Assembly: GCA_028066055.1 (NCBI GenBank)
Contig: JALCBY010000010.1
Span: forward strand, 16,877-80,876
Direction: 5' to 3'
Source of the DNA: Hyphomicrobiaceae bacterium
Lineage (GTDB): Bacteria; Pseudomonadota; Alphaproteobacteria; Rhizobiales; Methyloligellaceae
Length of the DNA stretch: 64,000 bases
Of this stretch, positions 45,991-55,167 are shown one piece after another. Within the stretch, counting starts at the first letter, position 1, and each line of letters opens with the position of its first letter. The position numbers and the translations under genes were made by a program. The notes beneath the pieces are model-generated. The model did not search any database. It had not been told where the DNA came from and was given only the letters and a program-made list of their open reading frames with translations.

Positions 45991-47865
45991 TCAGCCTTCG
46001 CCTCCCCCGCGTGTTCCACCCGCCGTCTTGCGCGTGGCGTCCTTGGCGACATAAGCCGGCATTGAGGCGGGATCGCGCTCCATCAGCGCAGTCATGATAT
46101 CCCGTACGACGGGAGATGCGGCGCGCGAACCGCTGCCACCATGCTCGACGATCGCGGCCACCGCGTAACGTGGGTTGTCCGCCGGCGCGTAACCTACGAA
46201 CAGACCGTGATCCCGCTGGTGCCATTCCAGCGAAGCGCTCTTTCGACCGCTGGAAGCCGAATGCACCTGTGACGTTCCGGTCTTGCCGGCCATTTCCACG
46301 CCTGCAATAGGCAGACGGGCACGGCCCGCCGTCCCGCCACCTTCGTTGACCACGGCCCACATGCCTTCCCGCACGATTTCCAGATGCTCCGGCTTGAGAT
46401 CGAGCAGCTTTGGCTCTTCGACCTCTTCGTCAGGATAAGGCCGGACAATCCGCGGCATGACTTCGCGTCCGGTTGCGATGCGCGCGGTCATGACGGCGAG
46501 CTGCAAGGGTGTCGTCAGCACAAATCCCTGCCCGATGCCGGCAATGATGGTTTCGCCCCCGTACCAGGGCTCCCCGAGCGTCGCCCGCTTCCAGCCCGGC
46601 GTCGGCATGACGCCCGGTTTCTGCAGCGGCAGGCCGCAGTCATATGTCTGGCCGAGCCCGAGTTTGCGGCCCATGGCAGAGAGCTTTGTGATCCCGATGC
46701 GCTCGGCGACTTTATAAAAGAACACGTCACAGGACTGCTTGATGGCTTTGCGCACCTGCGTTGCGCGATGTCCGCTCTTCTTCCAGCAACCGAAATAGGC
46801 GTTGGAATAGGAATAGCCGCCGTAGCAGTGAAATTTCGTTGTTGGCGTGATGACACCGGCATCGAGACCTGCCAGCGCAGTCACCATCTTGAAGGTCGAA
46901 CCAGGCGGATATTGACCCCTTATAGTCTTGTTGGTGAGCGGGTCGTCTTCGGCATTGGCCATCGAGAGCCAGTCCCCGTCCTTCAAGCCATATACGATAT
47001 CATTGGGGTCGAAACTTGGTGTCGACGCCATCACGAGGACTTCGCCTGTACGCACATCGAGGCCAACTGCCGCCGCACGGCGTTCATCCTTGAGCCGCTC
47101 CATAGCCATCTTCTGAACTGCGCTGTCGATCGTCAGCACCACTTCCCGGCCCGGCTGGCTGGCGTGGGTTTCCAGCTTGCGAACCGCATTTCCGTGTGCA
47201 TCCACCTCAAGCTTGACGACCCCCGCGGTGCCGCGCAGCTTCGGTTCCAGCCCCTTCTCCACCCCGGTTTTGCCGACGCGGAAACCGGGAAGGCGGGTGA
47301 CCGGGTCTTCGTTTACCTCCTGCTTGTTAGCCGCACCCACGTAACCGACGATGTGCGCCATATTGTGCCCGCCATGGTACTGGCGCACCGACAGAATATC
47401 GGTCTGCACTCCGGGCAATCCGGGTGCCATGACATTGATCTGCGCGAATTGCCGCCAGCTCAGCGTGTCATCTACGACAATCGGAATGTAGGGGCTTTGT
47501 TTGCGGGCCAGCCGCAGAACACGCGCATGGATATTCTGCGAGATATCAATAATCCCGCTCAGGCGCTGAAGCGAGTCGGCAAGGTTCGTTGACAGTTCCG
47601 GCACCACGAACACACGCATTCGGTCCATGTTGGTCGCAACGGGCTCGCCGAACCGATCGAAGATCAGCCCCCTGCGCGGTGCAAGCAACTGAATGTTGAT
47701 ACGGTTTTCTTCTGCCAGCAGCCGGTATTTGGGAGCTTCAACAACCTGAAGCTGGCGCAGGCGCCAACCCAGGACGCCAAACAGGCCGATCTGCGCCACA
47801 CCCAGCATCAGCGCACGGCGTGTAAACCGCCGGTTTCTGATCCGTATGTCATTCGACGCCGTCAT
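45991..47865 (-). CDS. mrdA: penicillin-binding protein 2
   Basis: The 624-residue class B PBP has one N-terminal anchor (about residues 14-34). The transpeptidase domain has SxxK in PPGSTFKMV, SxN-like SCD in IKQSCDVFF and KTG in AGKTGTSQV. It crosslinks wall made by RodA. It starts 3 bases after mreD. Full length for PBP2. Confidence 0.95.
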   Translation of the reverse strand: MTASNDIRIRNRRFTRRALMLGVAQIGLFGVLGWRLRQLQVVEAPKYRLLAEENRINIQLLAPRRGLIFDRFGEPVATNMDRMRVFVVPELSTNLADSLQRLSGIIDISQNIHARVLRLARKQSPYIPIVVDDTLSWRQFAQINVMAPGLPGVQTDILSVRQYHGGHNMAHIVGYVGAANKQEVNEDPVTRLPGFRVGKTGVEKGLEPKLRGTAGVVKLEVDAHGNAVRKLETHASQPGREVVLTIDSAVQKMAMERLKDERRAAAVGLDVRTGEVLVMASTPSFDPNDIVYGLKDGDWLSMANAEDDPLTNKTIRGQYPPGSTFKMVTALAGLDAGVITPTTKFHCYGGYSYSNAYFGCWKKSGHRATQVRKAIKQSCDVFFYKVAERIGITKLSAMGRKLGLGQTYDCGLPLQKPGVMPTPGWKRATLGEPWYGGETIIAGIGQGFVLTTPLQLAVMTARIATGREVMPRIVRPYPDEEVEEPKLLDLKPEHLEIVREGMWAVVNEGGGTAGRARLPIAGVEMAGKTGTSQVHSASSGRKSASLEWHQRDHGLFVGYAPADNPRYAVAAIVEHGGSGSRAASPVVRDIMTALMERDPASMPAYVAKDATRKTAGGTRGGGEG

Positions 47866-47868
47866 GGT

Positions 47869-48369
47869 TTACCGGCGCCCGGAGAAAATCGTCGCCGGTT
47901 CGAGGCCGAGCGTACGCCGCATGGGCCAAGCTACCAGAGGAAACAGCGCGATCGCGGTCGCGCTCGCAATTAGCATGGGCTGCCAGTCGATGACCCGAAC
48001 GAAATAGAGAGAAGCGAGGCCCCAACCGGAGACCGACGCCGCCAGTGCAGTGCCTGCGAACGCAAGCCACAACTCGCCGAATTCACGCGGCGTCTTGCGC
48101 TTTCGATATAGTGCCGCGAGCGTGTGGGTCAGCAGAAAGATCGCCGCCCAGTATCCCAATGGGCCTGCTGTCAGAATGTCCATGATCAACCCACCGGCGA
48201 AGACGGAGAGGCTGGGCAGTTCCTGGCGTTGCTGCACCGTGAGAACGAACACGAGGATGATCAACAGCAGAGGAAGAACGAAACTTGCGGATTCCGGCAG
48301 AGCCCAGGGCACCGCGGCGATCACCACCGCAATCAGAAGGACGACGCTCGTCATTATTCTTTTTATCAA
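47869..48369 (-). CDS. mreD: rod-shape-determining membrane protein MreD
   Basis: The 166-residue protein has five or six hydrophobic helices (e.g. ASFVLPLLLIILVFVLTV), a conserved GGLIMDILTAGPLGYWA segment and the position between mreC and PBP2. MreD connects MreC and the SEDS-PBP pair. It starts 24 bases after mreC. Confidence 0.88.
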   Translation of the reverse strand: MIKRIMTSVVLLIAVVIAAVPWALPESASFVLPLLLIILVFVLTVQQRQELPSLSVFAGGLIMDILTAGPLGYWAAIFLLTHTLAALYRKRKTPREFGELWLAFAGTALAASVSGWGLASLYFVRVIDWQPMLIASATAIALFPLVAWPMRRTLGLEPATIFSGRR

Positions 48370-48393
48370 TCGTCAATCTCCACCGCAGCCGAG

Positions 48394-49356
48394 CTAGCGC
48401 GCCTGCACTTTTTCTCCGGCCTTGACATGTTTGTTCTGCAGGTTCGCAGCCTTGCGTCTTTTCCCGGCGGAGGGCTTCTTCGAAGCGACCGGCTTTGGCG
48501 CGACGGATGGTGCCTCCTGTGCCGCGACCACCGGCGAATCGTAGAAAAGGACGCTCACATATTCGAGTTCGCCCAGCGCCGCATGTGTCCGGACCCGGTG
48601 CGGTTTGCCGGACCGGGAGATGACGCCGATCTGGAGGCCCCTGGGCAACAACCCGCCATGACCCGACGTCGACACCGTATCGCCTTCGTAGACCGCGGCG
48701 CTATTCGGCAGGAATTCAAGCCGTGGTTCATCGGTGTTGTCGCCGACGAGGACAGCGCGCACGGCGGCAGGCCCCACAACCACAGGAATCCGGCTGTTCA
48801 GGTCATTGACCAGGATCGCCCGCGAGGCGGTATCGCCGGAGTGCACCACGCGCCCGATCAAACCGTCACCGTCGACAACCGCATAGCCATTGCGGACGCC
48901 CTGTTTGCGGCCCAGATTTATCAGAACACTTTTGGCAAACGGCCCCCGCGCATCCGCGATCACGTGGCCGCTGGCATATTTCAGCGCGGTTTCCTCCACT
49001 GCATTCAACAACGCATTCATATGCTCCAGCCGGCGCTCCATGCGCTGCGCACGCCAAGCCCAGATCTTGAGTTTCTGGTTTTCTTCTTTGAGACGATCGA
49101 GCTCTTCGAAAAGGTCCAGATAGTCGCCGAGTTGTTCTTTGCTGCGCCGCGCGTAAATGGCCGGCTGCGACGCCGCGTGCAGAACCGGGGAGATCAGGTC
49201 CGTGAACAATCCGCGGACTTCGCGAATCTGATCGTTTTCAAGCCGGCTGAATACGAGAAGGACGAGGCTGGCGAAATAGAGGGCAAACAGGAGCCACCCT
49301 CCCATCGAGGGCCGCTTACGTCTCTGCCTCTGGTATGCGGCATTCATGCTACGCAT
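48394..49356 (-). CDS. mreC: rod-shape-determining protein MreC
   Basis: The 320-residue protein has one N-terminal membrane helix (GGWLLFALYFASLVLLVF), a coiled coil (about residues 70-115) and a periplasmic beta-domain (LINLGRKQGVRNGYAVVDGDGLIGRV). A basic/Pro tail follows. It activates PBP2-RodA. Start codons at 49356 and 49347 (MRSMNAAY) are both possible. Confidence 0.92.
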   Translation of the reverse strand: MRSMNAAYQRQRRKRPSMGGWLLFALYFASLVLLVFSRLENDQIREVRGLFTDLISPVLHAASQPAIYARRSKEQLGDYLDLFEELDRLKEENQKLKIWAWRAQRMERRLEHMNALLNAVEETALKYASGHVIADARGPFAKSVLINLGRKQGVRNGYAVVDGDGLIGRVVHSGDTASRAILVNDLNSRIPVVVGPAAVRAVLVGDNTDEPRLEFLPNSAAVYEGDTVSTSGHGGLLPRGLQIGVISRSGKPHRVRTHAALGELEYVSVLFYDSPVVAAQEAPSVAPKPVASKKPSAGKRRKAANLQNKHVKAGEKVQAR

Positions 49357-49479
49357 ATACGCTCACTCGAAATCACGGAAAATCCGTGTACTCCCCCCGG
49401 ACGGCACCGGTCCTTCGACCGCTGCGTCGAACAACTCACTGTGTGCGGCCCCTCCTGCCCCCAATCAAAAACACTGGCT

Positions 49480-50520
49480 TCATTGGACGTGTTCCAGCAA
49501 TTCCCCAATGTCGTCGACCCGCTCAAGGGCCTGACCGGTTCCGACCGCGACACACCGCAGCGGGTCATCGGGTACGATGTATTTGACGCCCGTCTCGCGC
49601 GACAGTTTCGCACCAATCTTGCCAAGCAGCGCGCCGCCGCCGGTCAGATAAACCCCATCGTCATAGATGTCGGCGGCAAGTTCCGGCTCGATAAGCTCCA
49701 ATGCGGTGCTGACACCTTCAGCAATACGCGCGAGGGGCAACATCAAAGCTTCCGCAATATCTGTCGGCGCGAGCGTAATCTCGCTCGGAATGCCCTTCTT
49801 GAGATCGCGTCCCTTGATGTGAATATCGACCGCCTTGCCGTTGGCGCGGTTCACGGCGGTTCCCGCCTCGATCTTGATCTTCTCGGCGCTGTTCTGACCG
49901 ATCAGCAAATTGTGTTTCTGCCGGATATAGCTGACGATTGCATCGTCGAACGCGTTGCCGGCCGTCCGAATGGACCGGGAATAGATCACGCCGCCGAGAG
50001 AGACGACCGCGATGTCTGTCGTGCCGCCGCCAATATCCACGACCATGGCGCCACGCGGCGCCGACACCGGCAGGCCGACGCCGATGGCCGCGGCAACGGG
50101 CTCCTGGATCAGAAACACCTTTCGTGCGCCGGCCGAAAGCGCAGCTTCCTGCACGGCGCGGCGTTCGACCGGTGTCGCCTCCGCGGGCACGCAGACCATC
50201 ACCTTCGGGCTTGTCAGAGTGCGCCGGTTGTGCACGAGGCGGATGAAATGCTTGATCATTTCCTCCGCCGCAACAAAGTCGGCAATCACGCCATCGCGCA
50301 TGGGCTGGACGGTCTGAACCGATTCCGGCGTCCGGCCGAGCATGTCTTTCGCTTCCCGGCCGACGGCGATAACCTTTTGAGGTCCCTGATCCGTGTTGAA
50401 AGCAACAACAGAGGGCTCATCCAGAACGACCCCTTTTCCCGGAACATAGACGAGTGTATTCGCCGTGCCGAGATCGATGGCCATGTCGTTCGAAATAACT
50501 CCGACGAGACCAGAAAACAT
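49480..50520 (-). CDS. mreB: rod-shape-determining actin homologue MreB
   Basis: The 346-residue cytoplasmic actin-fold ATPase organises lateral wall synthesis. Phosphate loops DLGTANTLVY and DIGGGTTDIAV and the adenosine motif GGGALLGKI are all present. Full length. It is the first gene of the cluster and is followed by mreC after 123 bases, so it may also have its own transcript end. Confidence 0.96.
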   Translation of the reverse strand: MFSGLVGVISNDMAIDLGTANTLVYVPGKGVVLDEPSVVAFNTDQGPQKVIAVGREAKDMLGRTPESVQTVQPMRDGVIADFVAAEEMIKHFIRLVHNRRTLTSPKVMVCVPAEATPVERRAVQEAALSAGARKVFLIQEPVAAAIGVGLPVSAPRGAMVVDIGGGTTDIAVVSLGGVIYSRSIRTAGNAFDDAIVSYIRQKHNLLIGQNSAEKIKIEAGTAVNRANGKAVDIHIKGRDLKKGIPSEITLAPTDIAEALMLPLARIAEGVSTALELIEPELAADIYDDGVYLTGGGALLGKIGAKLSRETGVKYIVPDDPLRCVAVGTGQALERVDDIGELLEHVQ

Positions 50521-50855
50521 CGGGAAAAGCGCCTCCCGTTACGCCACATACTACGCGAGCGGATGAGCGCGACCCCTGCCGGTCCACCGGCCCAGTTGCC
50601 CCTCTCGGGCGCCGCTTCTGCTCAAGAAACTCGAATCCATCTTGGGCCATTTTGCTGGCTTCGGCAATGGAACTTAACCAGATTTCCAGGCCCGAACGTC
50701 GATTAAGGTTTACAGGCGAAAGCCCCGAGGCGGTGTGTGCGCTATCGCCATAGGTAAAGGCATTGCGCTATGTCCGTGCAGTCAAAAGAAAAACGGCCGG
50801 AGGGAGCCTCCGGCCGTTCGCGATGAGGGCGCGGAAACGAGCCCGCACTTTTTTT
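50521..50855. other. 335-base gap between leuA terminator and mreB
   Basis: The right part holds the leuA terminator (50781-50818). The remaining bases upstream of mreB are GC-rich, carry no gene I can support on either strand, and presumably contain the mreB promoter. I could not fix -35/-10 boxes. Confidence 0.6.
50781..50818 (-). terminator. Rho-independent terminator of leuA
   Basis: AACGGCCGGAG (50792-50802) and CTCCGGCCGTT (50808-50818) form a perfect 11-bp stem with a five-base loop. Read on the minus strand it is followed by TTTTTCTTTT, 38 bases after the leuA stop. Confidence 0.92.
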
Positions 50856-52442
50856 CTATGATGCCATCATGCTCTTCGGCGCGGTCTTGCTTCGTTTGAC
50901 AATGAGCTTGTTCAGGGCACTGACGTAAGCGCGGGCGGAGGCCACCATCGTGTCGGTGTCGGCGCCACGTCCCGTGACCGTCTTGCCGGCCTCCTCGAGC
51001 CGTACGCTGACCTCCGCCTGAGCATCGGTCCCTTCGGTCACCGCGTGAACCTGGTAGAGTGGCAAACGGGATTCGTGCGGGACGATGTCCTTGATGGCAT
51101 TGAAGATAGCGTCGACCGGACCGTCGCCACCCGCCTCGCGCGTGTGATGCGTTCCATCGACATCGAGCGTGATCGTTGCTTTTTGCGGACCGCCCGTTCC
51201 GGCAATGACCGTCAGGGCAACGACCTTGATCCGGTCGTCGGCGCTGGCCATTTCGTCGTCGACCAGCGCTTCGATATCCTCGTCGAATACGTGCTTTTTC
51301 TTGTCCGCCAGGTCCTTGAAGCGCGTGAATGCATCCTGGAACGCGTTTTCGCCGATTTCGTAACCCATTTCCTTGAGCTTTTCGCGGAAGGCATGGCGTC
51401 CGGAGTGCTTGCCCATGACCAGCGATGACTCTTTCAAACCAACGCTGTCCGGCGTCATGATTTCATAGGTCTGGTTGTTCTTCAGCATCCCGTCCTGGTG
51501 AATGCCGGACTCGTGCGCGAACGCGTTCTTGCCGACGATCGCCTTGTTGAACTGCACGGGAAAGGCGGTCACGCCCGCCACGAGTTTCGATGCGCGAGTG
51601 ATCATTTCCGGATTGACCCCGGTCCAGTGCGGGATGATGTCGTTGCGCACATTCTTGGCCATGACGATCTCTTCGAGCGCCGCGTTTCCCGCGCGCTCGC
51701 CGATGCCGTTGATGGTGCATTCGACCTGCCGGGCCCCGGCGCGTACGCCGGCCAGCGAGTTGGCAACCGCCAACCCCAAATCATTGTGGCAGTGCGTGGA
51801 AAACACGACCTTGTCACCGCCCGGCACCTTCTCGATCAGCATCTTGATGAGATCGTGATACTCGTCCGGAACGGAATAACCCACTGTGTCCGGAATGTTG
51901 ATCGTGGTGGCACCGGCCTTGATGGCCGCTTCGACACACCGGCACAGAAAATCGTGATCCGTACGCGTTGCATCTTCGGCGGACCACTCCACATCGTCGG
52001 CATAATTCCGCGCGCGCTGCACGCTCGACGTCACTGCATCCAGCACGTCGCTCGGCTCCATCTGGAGCTTGTATTTCATGTGAACGGGACTGGTGGATAT
52101 GAAAGTGTGCACGCGCGGGCGCTTGGCATGTTTGACCGCCTCACCCGCACGATCGATATCCTTGTTGCCGGCACGCGCCAAGCCCGCCACGACCGCGTTC
52201 CTGGTGATCTTGGCGATCTCCGTTACAGCCTCGAAATCACCGTTGGAAGCAATCGGGAAACCGGCCTCGATCACGTCGACGCCCATCTCGTCGAGGATCT
52301 CGGCCACCTGGAGCTTTTCCTCCAGCGTCATGGATGCGCCGGGAGACTGCTCGCCGTCACGCAATGTGGTGTCAAAAATGATAACGCGGTCTTCAGCCTT
52401 GCCTTTGGACTGCGTCTGTTTCGATTTTCTCTTCGAAGTCAT
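50856..52442 (-). CDS. leuA: 2-isopropylmalate synthase
   Basis: The 528-residue enzyme condenses acetyl-CoA with 2-oxoisovalerate, the first step of leucine synthesis. It has DTTLRDGEQSPGASM, metal HxH in STHCHNDLGLAVANSL and a C-terminal LeuA allosteric domain (about residues 390-520) for leucine feedback. The first 16 residues are Lys/Ser-rich and dispensable-looking. A leucine-rich leader frame and nested hairpin lie upstream (52523-52706), and a strong terminator follows. Confidence 0.96.
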   Translation of the reverse strand: MTSKRKSKQTQSKGKAEDRVIIFDTTLRDGEQSPGASMTLEEKLQVAEILDEMGVDVIEAGFPIASNGDFEAVTEIAKITRNAVVAGLARAGNKDIDRAGEAVKHAKRPRVHTFISTSPVHMKYKLQMEPSDVLDAVTSSVQRARNYADDVEWSAEDATRTDHDFLCRCVEAAIKAGATTINIPDTVGYSVPDEYHDLIKMLIEKVPGGDKVVFSTHCHNDLGLAVANSLAGVRAGARQVECTINGIGERAGNAALEEIVMAKNVRNDIIPHWTGVNPEMITRASKLVAGVTAFPVQFNKAIVGKNAFAHESGIHQDGMLKNNQTYEIMTPDSVGLKESSLVMGKHSGRHAFREKLKEMGYEIGENAFQDAFTRFKDLADKKKHVFDEDIEALVDDEMASADDRIKVVALTVIAGTGGPQKATITLDVDGTHHTREAGGDGPVDAIFNAIKDIVPHESRLPLYQVHAVTEGTDAQAEVSVRLEEAGKTVTGRGADTDTMVASARAYVSALNKLIVKRSKTAPKSMMAS

Positions 52443-52522
52443 TTTCCGGTCCTGTCATTTTGCCGGGTCCAAAGCTAGCGGAACCTCGACTCACCTATCA
52501 GATCAGCTTTTGAAGATGTTCT

Positions 52523-52572
52523 CCCCTGAGGACCCGTCCCGTACACAACACGGGACTGTCGGAGCTCAGGGG
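52523..52572 (-). promoter_or_regulatory. nested attenuator-like hairpin before leuA
   Basis: Outer arms CCCCTGAG (52523-52530) and CTCAGGGG (52565-52572) enclose inner arms GTCCCGT (52536-52542) and ACGGGAC (52550-52556). The stop codon of the leucine-rich peptide (52566-52568) lies inside the outer arm, so a ribosome at the stop would block the outer stem. No strong T-run follows, so translation-coupled attenuation or RNA stability control is possible. Confidence 0.55.
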
Positions 52573-52706
52573 CTCATAAGGAGAAGCTGGCCGATAAGGA
52601 GGCCGGCGATAAGAAGCAGCAGTGCAGCCTGGATCGCCGCATCATTCCTGCGGTCCAGTTTGGCGGCTTTTGCCAATGATCTGCTTGCCTTGCGCTGTCT
52701 CATCAT
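52566..52706 (-). CDS. leucine-rich leader peptide (or small membrane peptide) upstream of leuA
   Basis: The 46-codon frame is MMRQRKASRSLAKAAKL..., ending AALLLLIAGLLIGQLLLMSP. Nine of the last 20 residues are Leu, using CTT and CTC heavily. Position, Leu content and a hairpin overlapping the stop codon are those of an amino-acid leader peptide. The hydrophobic stretch also fits a single-pass membrane peptide, and the ribosome site is weak (GAGTTGAG). Confidence 0.5.
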   Translation of the reverse strand: MMRQRKASRSLAKAAKLDRRNDAAIQAALLLLIAGLLIGQLLLMSP

Positions 52707-52858
52707 CTCAACTCACCCGATTGAACGGGCCCGGGCGTTGTCTTCGGCAGTTGTGATTAGATCACTCAGACCTTAACGCCCTGTTAACCAACTGCAGTGC
52801 GAGAAATCTAGTGCGCGCTGGCGTCAAGCGCAAGCCCATACCAAAGGCGGATGCGCAT

Positions 52859-53770
52859 TCAGTCCGGAAGCGATCCTTCCATGACCGTTACGGCATGCCC
52901 GCCGATACGAACCTTGGAGAGCTTTCCGCCCTCCATTTCGATCTCCTGGTAGATGTCGCTGGGACGGCCCATCTCGTAGCCCTGCTCGATGATGCCGGAA
53001 TGAGTGCCGTCCGGGGGTCTATCGAATTTGGCGACCGCACCTGCAAATGCGGCCGCAGCCGCGCCGGTCGCCGGGTCCTCGGGGATTCCCATGATTGGCG
53101 CGAACATGCGGGCATGGAACGCCGCATCGTTGTGTTCCGTTTGCCGGCAGTAGAGAAAGGCATTGGGATGATCATGATCCCCGAAGGCCTCACGCCAATG
53201 CTGAAGTTGCGGCGCGGCGCGCCCAATAACCTCCAGATTCATGACCGGTACGTAAGTGAAGGGAACACCGGACGAGAATTCAGTCGGAACATGGTTTTCG
53301 AAACCGATTTCGTTCGGCGCAAGCGCAAGCGCCGCCGCTAGCCGGTCGTTCGGACTGACCTTTCCAACTTCCTCGGGCAGAACGGGCACGTCGAATTCCG
53401 CAAAGGGCGCCTCGCCCGGCCTCAGCCGCACGCCCACCCGCACCGGACCAACGCCTTCTTCAAGCACGATGATTGCATCTTCCTCCCGATCCGAATTGCC
53501 GATTTTCTGCATGGCGAGAAGAATCGCCGTGCCCACCGTCGGATGGCCGGCGAATGGTAACTCCCGCCCCGGCGTGAAGATGCGCGCCCTGGCGCTGTGC
53601 GCCGGATTTTCAGGCGGCAGGACGAACACCGTCTCAGACAGGTTAAACTCGCGCGCGATGCGCTGCATGTCCTCGTCTGCCAGCCCGCTTGCATCCGGAA
53701 TGACCGCGAGCGGGTTTCCGGCGAAACGCGTGTTTGTAAAGACGTCGAGTGTTTGAAACTTGCGCGGCAT
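52859..53770 (-). CDS. PhzF-family isomerase/epimerase
   Basis: The 303-residue protein has two alpha/beta-barrel halves. It shows LSETVFV (catalytic Glu near 46), the anion-binding PFAGHPTVG and DPATGAAAAAFAG. The family includes phenazine PhzF, but most members act on unknown small metabolites. No phenazine genes are here, so the name should not imply phenazine synthesis. Confidence 0.85.
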   Translation of the reverse strand: MPRKFQTLDVFTNTRFAGNPLAVIPDASGLADEDMQRIAREFNLSETVFVLPPENPAHSARARIFTPGRELPFAGHPTVGTAILLAMQKIGNSDREEDAIIVLEEGVGPVRVGVRLRPGEAPFAEFDVPVLPEEVGKVSPNDRLAAALALAPNEIGFENHVPTEFSSGVPFTYVPVMNLEVIGRAAPQLQHWREAFGDHDHPNAFLYCRQTEHNDAAFHARMFAPIMGIPEDPATGAAAAAFAGAVAKFDRPPDGTHSGIIEQGYEMGRPSDIYQEIEMEGGKLSKVRIGGHAVTVMEGSLPD

Positions 53771-53885
53771 GGCTCTCTCCTTCAGCCGCGCTGACCATAC
53801 TCAAATCACGGTCCGAGACAACAAAAGACCGCACGCTCCCGGACAAAACGCGCCCGCGATGAGAGTGTGTTAATAGAATTCGGTT

Positions 53886-54896
53886 CTAGCGTGCAGTGTT
53901 CCAGAGCTTGACCGCGCCGGAATAGAGCGCGCCACCGATCACGCAGGGCACGCCAATGCCGGCAAGTCCGGTCGCGCTGGCAACGACGCAACCGGTGGCG
54001 ATGGCGACCGAGCCCGCATAGGTCTTGCGCGTCCACTCGGCATCTCCGGGGTGCTTGGCTTTGATTTTATCGATCGCCGCCTGCGCCTGTTTTTGCACAC
54101 GGTCCGCCTGGAACGCTTCCGCCGCCTCAATCACTTCCTTCAATGGCTCGGCGACTTCCGGCGGCTGATACTTCACTTCCATCTTGTAGAGTGCAAGCAG
54201 GCCGCGGTCGCGTTCCGCATTCGCGGTCAGGGTCCACTTCGCCATGTTGCCCGCCGTGATCTTGCGAACGGCGTCCTTGCCTTCCTTGCTGTTGAAGGCG
54301 GCCCGAAGCTTGGACCAGGAAAACCTGTCGGCGCCGCGCACATCGTTGGCCCATGGCAAGGCCGTGATAATCCTTATGACCGGAGCATTGTATCCGGTGG
54401 CCGCGTAGTAGCCCCAAAGGGCATCGATGACGAAAGCGCCATCGTCCAGGCGCAGCTCGTCGAGGGTCTTTTCCTTGCCCGTAATGTAGTCGTTGATCAA
54501 CGGCTTGCGCAGCGGCATTCGTTTTTCGAATTTCGACATCAGGCGAGGCCATTCCGGAATTCCGGAATACGCGATGGCGCGAATGATGACGCCCTGCTCT
54601 TTCGCCGGCATCGGAAACATGCGCGCGACGAGCTTTTCCGCCTTCGACTGGTTCGACCCGAGAACCCCGCCGATGAACCCGATCAGCAGTCCAGCATCTT
54701 CCTGCTTCTTGAAGAGGCCGAGCGTGTGCATTGCCTTAACGGCAGCGGGCACGTCGTAAGGTTGCGGATTCTTCCGATAGTCGTTGATCCACTGCAACAG
54801 ACGGTCGGGACTTGAAAACCGCGCATCATAGGCGTGCGCCGGCGCCGCAACCGCTAGAAAAAGTATGGCAAACACCACGGTGGCCAAGGAACGCAT
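53886..54896 (-). CDS. secreted protein of unknown function
   Basis: The 336-residue protein has a signal peptide (MRSLATVVFAILFLAVAAPAHA). The mature part is mostly helical (FSSPDRLLQWINDYRKNP, an FFxLKKQEDAG-like repeat region) and ends in a Gly/Ala-rich hydrophobic segment with two Cys (about residues 295-330). GAGGAG lies six bases before the ATG at 54896, which decides the start over an ATG six bases upstream. I do not recognise the family. Confidence 0.6.
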   Translation of the reverse strand: MRSLATVVFAILFLAVAAPAHAYDARFSSPDRLLQWINDYRKNPQPYDVPAAVKAMHTLGLFKKQEDAGLLIGFIGGVLGSNQSKAEKLVARMFPMPAKEQGVIIRAIAYSGIPEWPRLMSKFEKRMPLRKPLINDYITGKEKTLDELRLDDGAFVIDALWGYYAATGYNAPVIRIITALPWANDVRGADRFSWSKLRAAFNSKEGKDAVRKITAGNMAKWTLTANAERDRGLLALYKMEVKYQPPEVAEPLKEVIEAAEAFQADRVQKQAQAAIDKIKAKHPGDAEWTRKTYAGSVAIATGCVVASATGLAGIGVPCVIGGALYSGAVKLWNTAR

Positions 54897-55069
54897 ACAC
54901 ATCTCCTCGTACACCCCCCACCCCCGATTAATCATCGGGCGAACGGATCGCGCTTCTTGGTTTTTGTTTGATATTGAGGCGGTTACCGCTGCGGTATGGC
55001 TAAAGGAGCCAGATATTGATGTCAATTTAGTGGCAGCACCGCACGCCATTATGGTTAACGCGACAGGCA

Positions 55070-55081
55070 ATATCGCGATAT
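55070..55081. repeat. 12-bp perfect palindrome ATATCGCGATAT
   Basis: It lies in the 271-base intergenic region between two divergent genes for secreted proteins, 87 bases before the 55168 start. The symmetry and place suit a regulator site, but nothing else supports this. The rest of that intergenic region shows no gene. Confidence 0.35.
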
Positions 55082-55167
55082 CTGCGCATTACCGCCGAAA
55101 TTTGGGTTCAGACTGCACTCAGCCGGATGAAACCGGCAGTCCAACCCCCAAATCCGGAGAAAATGAC

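Larger units (their letters stand above)
52443..52858. other. 416-base leuA upstream region
   Basis: The stretch contains, on the minus strand, a 46-codon leucine-rich frame (52566-52706) and a nested hairpin (52523-52572). An 80-base spacer then leads to the leuA start. The part beyond 52706 (to the phzF end at 52859) shows no gene and would hold the promoter. Confidence 0.6.

Noticed and set aside
44862-47592. two plus-strand frames of about 400 codons (44862-46097 and 46384-47592)
   Set aside because: They are antisense to rodA and mrdA and have no recognisable domain.
48124-50706. 860-codon plus-strand open frame
   Set aside because: It lies antisense to mreC and mreB, whose proteins are clearly conserved. 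Its translation is Arg/His/Gln-rich with no domain, typical of the complement of high-GC genes.
52859-53770. phenazine biosynthesis
   Set aside because: Only a PhzF-family protein is present. The family is broad and no other phz gene is in view.
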